Shown here: positions 58,101 to 64,000 of the stretch, piece by piece
Layout: each line of letters begins with the position of its first letter
Position numbering within the stretch: the stretch's first letter is position 1
Assembly: GCA_943736015.1 (NCBI GenBank)
Contig: OX031070.1
Coordinates: forward strand, 44,044,173-44,108,172
From: Tridacna crocea
Taxonomy: Eukaryota > Mollusca > Bivalvia > Cardiida > Cardiidae
Direction of reading: 5' to 3'
Length of the DNA stretch: 64,000 bases
Made by a program: the position numbers and the translations under genes
The notes under the pieces: generated by a model
Databases searched by the model: none
The model's input: only the letters and a program-made list of their open reading frames with translations
Told to the model about the DNA's origin: nothing

Positions 58101-61100
58101 GGAGAAAAAGCTGCTTGCCAGCATTTTCTCTTTTTCCCAGAATGTTTTCAAAAGACCTCCTCTTCTGGATTCTCTATACTCAAGACTGTTTGATGGAGTG
58201 TAAATAAATCTAGATTATTGATGTATTTTACATGCAGGTTTTCAAAGATGTCTGGTACAAAGTAGGTCTAAACCAAATTCTTGGAACTCTTGTGTGTATT
58301 TCACGGTTTGAGCCCATAATTTTAAAGTTGAAGGGGTAAAAATGCTTTCTAGAAATGTTAATTCTTTGGTACACAAAACCCAAATTTTAACGACCATGAG
58401 GTGAGAAAACTTTCAAAATATAGTGGGTAAAGCAGAAAATGCTGGAAACTAGCCCTTTCTCCTAGTCCTTGTTAGTTTTCTACTCTTTCAAAAATAATTT
58501 TCCCCTTTTGAGCCACTTACAATTTGTTGTATGGAAATACTCAACAATCAGAAAAGTTCAACATTTTTATGGTAAGGTAATAGGTTGCAAAATATGTAAA
58601 TAAAGTTTTGCCATTTTCAGGAGAAAAAGATCGACTTGAAGGAGAGTATTATATCTGACTTGGAAGAGAAGAAAAGAAGTATAGAGTTGGAGAGAAGTCA
58701 ACTGGAGCTGACAGGAGGTCATTCAAACTTTCTTTTGTCCGCATCTCTTGGTATGTATTCTACCCTCTTCATGCACTTGTTTGCTAGGTTGCCGCAAAGG
58801 TTTTTTTCAGTTCGATTGACTGTTTGCTTAATGACAAAAAAAAAAAAATTTTCATACCCATTGGAAAAAAATTATATATAACAGACACTGAGAATGTTTT
58901 ATTTTGTTAAATGATTTAAATGTAGTTTGATTAACGTAATCACAGTAATTTTGACGAGACTCCTAGGTGACTGCTTTGGAGTAGATTTATTTTTGATCCA
59001 ATATTTCATGAAGGATGACAGGTATGTTATACTCAGTCATTTGTATCCATTATTTCCAATGATTGATTACATATCTGTAGCCTAGTACCTTCATAGTTTT
59101 TTTTTTTCTTTAAAATATGTATGTTACGTATTAAATTACTATATGGTAGAATGCTGTATTTCTTTTTTCATTATTCTGACAGACACAATTGAAATAAAGC
59201 CAATGTCCACCAGAAAACTTAGACGGCGGCCAAATGACCCGGTGCCTATACCAGAGAAACGACGAAAACCATCACCAGATATCCTTGTCTTTGAATTTAT
59301 GTCATACTAATGGGTTGTGTTGCCATTGTTAATTACTAGTATATCAATTATTTCTTTATCATTATGGTTAGCGTATCTAACCTTGTTTTGCCTGATGTTT
59401 TTCAACCAGTACCATTTACAGTTGTTTCAGGCACGCTATAGTTATGACTGGTACATACCGGTATATTCTCTATCACTTGACAAAGTCTCAAACTGTCCAA
59501 AAGAATAGATCAAAATTAGACTTCACATCATACACAGTCTCATCTTGATCTACTTTGTCAGAAAAAGCACTTTATTTTTCCCTTATCCCTTACTTTAAGG
59601 GTTAAAACAGTAAGAGGCTGAAACATTATACATGACTGAATGCCATTTTAGGCCATTTTCAGTGTTATTTCAGTCATATCACATTGACAGCTCACATGTT
59701 CGTATATGTCTTCGTTTTCACTAGAAATAGCCTCAAATAGGCAAGGGCTTTGATTGACTTGCCTAGGAACATTTCCATGGAAAACTAAGTGCTTGCACTG
59801 AGGATTGAAACTGGGCTTTCAGGTTTGACAAGCTATACTGTACCACAGAACTGTGTAGGAGCTAGAAACTTTGTTTTTGTGAAATTTTGCTTATTAATTC
59901 TGAAACTAGAAATCAAAGTTTTGAAATCCTTGACTTTGTTGTACCTCAAATTAATTTTTTCCTGGAGGAGAATGAAGTAATGGATGACCTAAGGATCATT
60001 AACAAGGTCAGCGGAAAGCCACTAGGGCGTAAACCAATACCAGCCATTAGCACTGTCGACATAATCATGGAGGTCAAGATAGATGATGGGAGACTTTATT
60101 ATGATAAAAGATGGTAAGTTTATAATTCTTTGTTTGTTTTTCATAAAATTAAAAGGAATTCGCTTTTCCAAACGGCAAAATTGCAAACTTAAGGGGATAC
60201 AGAACAGCAAGTGATCTTGACTCACTGCATTCATGCAGAAGGCAGCTCTTTACCAAACGACAATATTTTAGACTGGTCCATATTGAAAGCATTTGCAGAC
60301 GACAAAATAAAAGTGACTGAAAATTTGAATTTGTTTCGTGAAGGGTAGAAAACACTGTGGGAAATGGAGAAAATGCTGGTTACCAGCATTTTCTCCTTTT
60401 CCCATAGTGTTTTCCAAAGGCTTCTTTCTCAGGGGCGTTAAAAGTAGGGATTGTGTAGTAATGGGTTAATTCTTTGTTTGTTTCTCATAAAATTAAAAGG
60501 AATTCTCTAACTCCTTATGATACCCCCGCAAAACAAATGTTTTCGGGGGGTATACTGGAATCAGCCCGTCTGTCTGCGCATCCGTCCGTCCGTCCATGTG
60601 TCTGTCTGTGCACAAAATACTAGTAATTTTGTGTCACGTACTCTTCCTACTGTTTTCCTTCAGTTGTATTGAAATTTTGCACATATACTGATCATAAATT
60701 GAAGATTTGCAAGACACAATTTTCAAGTGTCAACTCTTCCTGTTTGAGGTATTATCCCCCCCTTGAACTTGACACTTTTTTCTTTCAAAGCGCTGGCGGA
60801 GGTATTAAGTCACATTCAGTGACAGCTCTAGTTTCAAAAGGCTTAAACAGTGAAGTGCTGGATCTAACTTAACTCTTTACCAAATGATAACATTTTAGAC
60901 TTGTCCAAATTGAAAGCATTTGCAGACAACAAAATAAATGTGAAAAAAAAAACTGACTTTAGAAGTGCAGAAAACCTTGTTGGAAAAGGAGAAAATGCTG
61001 GTTACCCTTTCCCAAACGTCAAATTTTTGGACTAGACCAAATTGAAAGCATTTGCAGATGACAATTCAACTCTTGTTGAAAAGATGATTTCTGTCTATGA

Positions 61101-62572
61101 TAGGGCTTGTTTGGGAAAGGGTTAAAAAAAGAAGTTAAATGAGCTGTAATGCTCCTATTAAGCTTTTACTGCTTTACATGCATTGTTTTTTCAAAGCACT
61201 GCACAGTGGCCAGAGCATAGAAATTGATATTTGTGTGGTTATGATTAATATCATTTCATGATGGTTATCTCTACTTTCTGACATTTTTGCAGGTTTCACA
61301 GAAATCAACCTGTTATAGTAGAGTGTAAAGAGACAGGCAAATTTGGTGGTGTAATTACAGCTATAGGAACTCAAGAGGTTAGTTTTGAATATGCTTTGCC
61401 TGAATCTACAGTATTACATGACTGACTGTATCCTGAGTTTAACTCTTTACCAAACAACACTATTTCAGACTTGTCCAAATCGAAAGCATTTGCAGACGAC
61501 AAAATAAATGTGAATCAAAAATTGGAATTTCATTTGGGAAGGTTAGAAAACATTTTGGGAAAAGGAGAAAATGCTGGTTACCAGCATTTTCTCCTTTTCC
61601 CACAATGTTTTTGAAAGCTTTCTTTCTCAGGGTCGTTAAAAGTCGGGATTGAGTGGTAAACAGTTCAACAAACCTGAAAGAATACTATGAAAAGTATAGA
61701 GTCTTCTCCTATAGGCACAATCTGTTCTACCCATCCAGAACAAGTTTCAATGTTGAGTTGAGATTATTTTATCAATCTGTAAATTCTTTCAATTTGGACA
61801 AGTGTAATTTTTTTTTTTTTTTTTTCATTTTTGAAAGAGCTACCCATGGAATAATATGAAATAAGTATTATTGCATACAATAATACTCAGGGGATAAAGA
61901 GAATGGATCATTATCCAATCACAGAACAGGTTTCAACAGGTCTGAAATCAGGGCTCGTATTTACCAACCCTTCTTACGAATGTTCTCAGTCTTATTCTCC
62001 AGAGTTTTATTTTCTAAATTTGAGAATAACACAACTTCTGATTGGCTAAACCATTTCGTTTAGCCAGTTAGAAGTTGTGTTACTTTCAAATTTAGAAACT
62101 CTTGGAGAAAAAGACCAAGTATTCTTAAGAATGGCTGGTGAATACAGGCCCATATTCAACAGCTTCACTCTTTACTATACACTCCCAACTTTTAATGACC
62201 GTGAATAAGAAGCCTTTTGAAAACATTTTAGGAAAAGGAGAAATTTTATTTTTTCGTCTTCGAAATGCTTTCAGTTTGGACTAGGCTACAATTTTATCTC
62301 TAATTGACTGAAGCATTTTTTGACTTGCTCAAGCAAATAGTGTAGGCATTTTTTTCTGGTAGAACTTTGAAAATGCATTGTTTGTGTTTTATACTATTGG
62401 TTGGAAATTTTTCTTCGATATTTTAAGCAGTTCATGGATTAACTTTAGATGCATTTAACTTTTATTTTCATTGCAGATTTGGATTAGAAAAACAGCAGAC
62501 AGTACAAAAATCAAAATATACTTGTCACAGCTGCAGAAAGGGAAGTTTGTTTTAAGGCGAAAACAAACATGA
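52193..62572 (+). CDS. SUDS3: SUDS3/SDS3 orthologue, Sin3-HDAC complex subunit, 9 exons, 305 aa
   Basis: Coding exons: 52193-52292, 54996-55062, 55911-56058, 57475-57534, 58621-58717, 59183-59278, 59945-60113, 61293-61377, 62477-62572. All joins keep the frame. SUDS3 is a nuclear scaffold that joins SIN3 to HDAC1/2 and stimulates deacetylation. Residues 1-56 are acidic ([31 protein letters not shown]). [20 protein letters not shown] from residue 57 starts the long coiled coil that dimerises and binds SIN3 (through [18 protein letters not shown]). Then come [37 protein letters not shown] and a C-terminal globular part ([35 protein letters not shown]). These match human SUDS3 (328 aa) as I recall it. 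Every intron is GT-AG except intron 6, which is AT-AC (see separate entry). ATG 52193 is preceded by an ATG at 52181 with an immediate stop. Introns contain a MULE and about ten family A MITEs. Complete. Confidence 0.97.
52847..53095 (+). pseudogene. MULE transposase N-terminal fragment
   Basis: Open frame [20 protein letters not shown], then [36 protein letters not shown] and RGTGVREQR. The pattern of an aromatic/basic block followed by C-x2-C-G-K-x-F is that of the zinc-binding N-terminus seen in ZSWIM/FAR1-type MULE-derived proteins. The frame then runs into (CTGT)n and no catalytic DDE domain follows. Confidence 0.6.
53098..53121 (+). repeat. (CTGT)n microsatellite
   Basis: Six CTGT units where the transposase frame ends. 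Confidence 0.9.
53335..53560 (-). mobile_element. SINE, reverse, head and body
   Basis: On the minus strand TAGCTCAGTCAGTATAGCGT (A box) and CCGTTCGATCCACGGC (B box), then GACAGTCATTGCAACAGGAT and CAGCCAGTGGCTTAGAAAGA. Same family as 35359. Within the MULE. Confidence 0.8.
53575..53735 (-). mobile_element. SINE, reverse, 3' half
   Basis: On the minus strand AAGCAGTCAGTGGCTTAGAA, GGAAAGCATGAATAGGTGCA, GTTGAAAACGGCGTTAAACA. A second SINE copy within the MULE. Confidence 0.75.
53745..53900 (+). mobile_element. Family A MITE, partial, inside the MULE
   Basis: Starts within the short arm (CAAGTCGTTTGAAAACACTG), hairpin with shortened apex, ends GAGAAAGGG-TTAA. Confidence 0.8.
54597..54735. repeat. 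Inverted repeat in SUDS3 intron 1
   Basis: CACCTTCAGTCTGAAGGTGT (itself palindromic) occurs at 54616 and, inverted, near 54690 with GTCTGCTC/GAGCAGAC neighbours. TTGGCATGAGC and GTGAGCC lie further out. Confidence 0.75.
55179..55406 (-). mobile_element. Family A MITE, full length (SUDS3 intron 2)
   Basis: TTAACTCTTTACCAAATGAC to GATAAAGAG-TTAA; hairpin with an unpaired GAGAACATGC change. A decayed copy follows at about 55695-55845. Confidence 0.9.
56273..56500 (-). mobile_element. Family A MITE, full length (SUDS3 intron 3)
   Basis: TTAACCCTTTACCAGAGGAC to GGTAAAGGG-TTAA. Shares its right TTAA with the next copy. Confidence 0.92.
56497..56725 (+). mobile_element. Family A MITE, full length, abutting (SUDS3 intron 3)
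   Basis: TTAACTCTTTACCAAACAAT to GGTAAAGAG-TTAA. Tail-to-tail with the previous copy, so the pair can form a larger inverted repeat of about 450 bp. Confidence 0.92.
57050..57400. repeat. Dispersed repeat H, copy 2 (SUDS3 intron 3)
   Basis: Matches 170-500; ends about 75 bp before exon 4. Confidence 0.6.
57850..58075 (-). mobile_element. Family A MITE, full length (SUDS3 intron 4)
   Basis: TTAACTCGATACCAAACGAC to GGTAAAGAG-TTAA. A decayed partial copy follows at 58076-58165 and another at about 58365-58590. Confidence 0.9.
59279..59944 (+). other. U12-type AT-AC intron of SUDS3 (intron 6)
   Basis: 5' splice site ATATCCTTG at 59279, branch-site TCCTTGAC at 59927-59934 and terminal AC at 59943-59944, with the branch adenosine 11 nt from the end. 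ATATCCTT and TCCTTRAC are the minor-spliceosome consensus elements. This splice restores [18 protein letters not shown], aligning with PAPAQLNYLL in human SUDS3. No GT-AG pair here gives that alignment. The intron contains a diverged SINE at about 59640-59870. Confidence 0.9.
60245..60469 (-). mobile_element. Family A MITE (SUDS3 intron 7), flanked by a duplication
   Basis: CTCTTTACCAAACGACAATA to GTAATGGG-TTAA. TTCTTTGTTTGTTT-TCATAAAATTAAAAGGAATTC occurs both at 60125-60162 and immediately after the element (60468-60506), so a larger duplicated flank surrounds it. Confidence 0.88.
60520..60850 (+). repeat. Dispersed repeat with TCCG/TCTG microsatellite head (SUDS3 intron 7)
   Basis: TATGATACCCCCGCAAAACA, GGGGGGTATACTGGAATCA, CCGTCCGTCCGTCC, GCGCTGGCGGAGGTATTAAG. 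An inverted relative of the head is at 44500-44590. I recall this type as common in marine invertebrate genomes. Confidence 0.6.
60869..61125 (-). mobile_element. Family A composite of two partial copies (SUDS3 intron 7)
   Basis: TTAACTCTTTACCAAATGAT to GCTGGTTACC, then a second left arm CCTTTCCCAAACGTC to GGGAAAGGG-TTAA. The junction is at the hairpin apex of the first. Confidence 0.8.
61439..61668 (-). mobile_element. Family A MITE, full length (SUDS3 intron 8)
   Basis: TTAACTCTTTACCAAACAAC to GGTAAACAGTTCAA; hairpin 61548-61612. Begins about 60 bp after exon 8. Confidence 0.9.
61955..62155. mobile_element. Family K foldback element (SUDS3 intron 8)
   Basis: GGGCTCGTATTTACCAACCC and GGCTGGTGAATACAGGCCC ends, inner arms ACACAACTTCTGATTGGCTA and TAGCCAGTTAGAAGTTGTGT. 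Better conserved than the 12805 copy. Confidence 0.8.
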
Positions 62573-62659
62573 TTCAACATCTTAATAATCACAAATATAA
62601 CTTATTATCATCATGAGTGTCTCACCATCTTCAACATCAACAAACTCATCAACTACATC

Positions 62660-62690
62660 ATCATCATCATCATCATCATCATTATGAAGC
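62660..62690 (+). repeat. (ATC)n microsatellite in SUDS3 3' region
   Basis: CATCATCATCATCATCATCA, followed by a poly(A) run at about 62720. Confidence 0.9.
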
Positions 62691-62872
62691 TATCATTATT
62701 ATTAGTGCCACACCCATGCAAAAAAAAAAAAAAAATGTGTTCAAGTTTATGATGAAAAGGAGTACAGTAGTTGCTTGTTAGAAGTAAGAGCTCCTTCTCC
62801 CTCTGTGTTCTAAATCATGAAATCCTTTGTCAGTGCCATTGTTGGAAACAAGGACATTTATGGATGCATGGA

Positions 62873-63101
62873 TTAACCCATTACCACACAATCCCTACGT
62901 TTGATGCCCCTGAGAAAAAAGCCTGTAGAAAACATTGTGGGAAAAGGAGAAAATGCTGGTAACCAGCATTTTCTCCTTTTCCCACAATGTTTTCTACTCT
63001 TCACAAAACAAATTTCAAATTTGCAATCACTTTTATTTTGTCGTCTGCAAATGCTTTCAATTTGGATCAGTCTAAAATATTGTCGTATGGTAATGGGTTA
63101 G
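62873..63101 (+). mobile_element. Family A MITE, full length, in the probable SUDS3 3' UTR
   Basis: TTAACCCATTACCACACAAT to GGTAATGGG-TTAG; perfect 66-bp hairpin 62929-62994. It lies between the stop codon (62572) and the first AATAAA (63232). Confidence 0.92.
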
Positions 63102-63231
63102 GATAAGCTCCAACATAATGGTGTGGTCTGATCATGTATCCATGCCAATGCTTGTTTAGTGAAGCCTATAAGATAAAGATCTTTCTTTGTTTTGTCAGAA
63201 TGTATTTTCAAATGGCAAAAGAAGATGAGAT

Positions 63232-63237
63232 AATAAA
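63232..63237 (+). terminator. Candidate SUDS3 poly(A) signal AATAAA
   Basis: The first AATAAA after the stop codon, 660 bp downstream. Confidence 0.45.
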
Positions 63238-63261
63238 CAAATGTTGTCATGAAATAATCGT

Positions 63262-63485
63262 TTCTTTACCACATGTTCTTCAGTTTTAAAAAACTGTAAG
63301 GAAGAAGCATTTTGAAAACATTTTTAGAAAAGGAGAAAATGCTGGTTACCAGCATTTTCTCCTTTTCCAGCAATGTTTTGTAGTCGATCAAAAACAGAAA
63401 TCTTTATTTGAACCTCGTTTAATGAATGTCTGCAAATGCTTTCAGTTTGGTCGGGCCCAAAATTTTGTCATTTGGTCAAGAGTTA
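63262..63485 (+). mobile_element. Family A MITE
   Basis: TCTTTACCACATGTTCTTCA to TTTGGTCAAGAG-TTAA; hairpin 63313-63379 with AACATTTTTAGAAAAGG foot. Confidence 0.85.
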
Positions 63486-64000
63486 AGATCAAAATGTTTT
63501 CTGTCCATCAAATGTTTATACAGGACATGAAAAGGTATGGTTCATGTATGTAAGTATCTGTTTTGTCTAAAATCAGCCCATTTGCAGAAGGGGTAAGGAT
63601 TGATGGTTTTAGACATTAGGCCAGGGGTGTGCAATTTTGGAATTTTCCCACTTGCCCATGAACAAGTTGGACTGAATTTCCTATTTGTCCGCATTTAAAG
63701 TTTACTTGTCCTTTTTTCCCCCACCAACAACTGCATGTAGGGAGAGGCTTCACACGGGGTCAATACATTTACTTTGTACCTTTTTGGTGTTTATTTCAAC
63801 ACTGTACCTTTTTGGTGTTTATTTCAACACGGGTTATGCAAAGCTTGAAATAAATGGAGCATTTGAGGATCGTCATTTATGTAAATATGACATTTCCTCA
63901 TCTGGTTGGGCTTGAAAATTCACTTGCCCACGGACAAGTGCTCTGGAAAAATTCCCTTGTCCCCAGGCAAAAAGTCCCGAGTCGGGCAAGTCGGGCATAG
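63486..64000. other. No gene recognised; small tandem repeat
   Basis: ACCTTTTTGGTGTTTATTTC-AACAC is duplicated in tandem at about 63777-63830. TTGCCCATGAACAAGTTGGA (63653) and ACTTGCCCACGGACAAGTGC (63912) recur in modified form. Confidence 0.5.

Noticed and set aside
59183-59300. Extending SUDS3 exon 6 to a GT donor
   Set aside because: No GT donor here joins in frame to give the conserved AQINFF segment, whereas AT-AC with U12 consensus does.

Overview
The window is eukaryotic nuclear DNA: AT-rich, intron-containing genes buried in dense, short, palindromic repeats. The repeat styles (TTAA-flanked foldback MITEs, tRNA-headed SINEs with ATCA-rich tails, GGAC/GACA microsatellite repeats, palindromes of GCGCACGTA units) are what I associate with bivalve molluscs, probably a heterodont clam. 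The organism call is recollection, not a database match.

Three multi-exon host genes can be assembled with every splice junction in phase. (1) A secreted S1A serine protease on the minus strand, 31569 to 26501, 6 exons, 261 aa, with intact catalytic triad and a TATA box upstream. (2) A Derlin-2 orthologue (DERL2), minus strand, 48405 to 39368, 6 exons, 244 aa, with a CCAAT/NRF1-like/ETS-like promoter. (3) A SUDS3/SDS3 orthologue (Sin3-HDAC corepressor subunit), plus strand, 52193 to 62572, 9 exons, 305 aa, whose sixth intron has the hallmarks of a U12-type AT-AC intron. A single-exon 202-aa basic, coiled-coil-like ORF (23512-24120) with a downstream AATAAA is unassigned. A short exon-like ORF (19151-19267) lies inside a TA-flanked inverted-repeat element.

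Layout: 1-23500 is intergenic and repeat-filled. 23512-24280 holds the unassigned ORF. 25490-25630 looks like a promoter with a mini first exon. 26501-31650 is the protease. 31650-39280 is intergenic MITE and SINE territory. 39368-48485 is DERL2 and its promoter. 48490-52190 is mostly unique. 52193 to about 63240 is SUDS3, with a 1.9-kb Mutator-like element in intron 1.

The dominant feature is a foldback MITE family (here 'family A', about 228 bp, TTAA at both ends, near-perfect internal hairpin of about 65 bp). I counted about 70 full or partial copies by eye, probably a fifth of the sequence. Related hairpin families (B and C) share TTAA ends, and a fourth (D) carries two hairpins. The most interesting signal is that copy-specific substitutions in the hairpin are usually mirrored on both arms, as if the arms are homogenised within a copy, and that hairpin cores appear to be exchanged between different flanking sequences. 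Nested insertions and copies sharing one TTAA support TTAA targeting of piggyBac type. The three genes have housekeeping or digestive roles and show no operon-like or pathway relation to each other.
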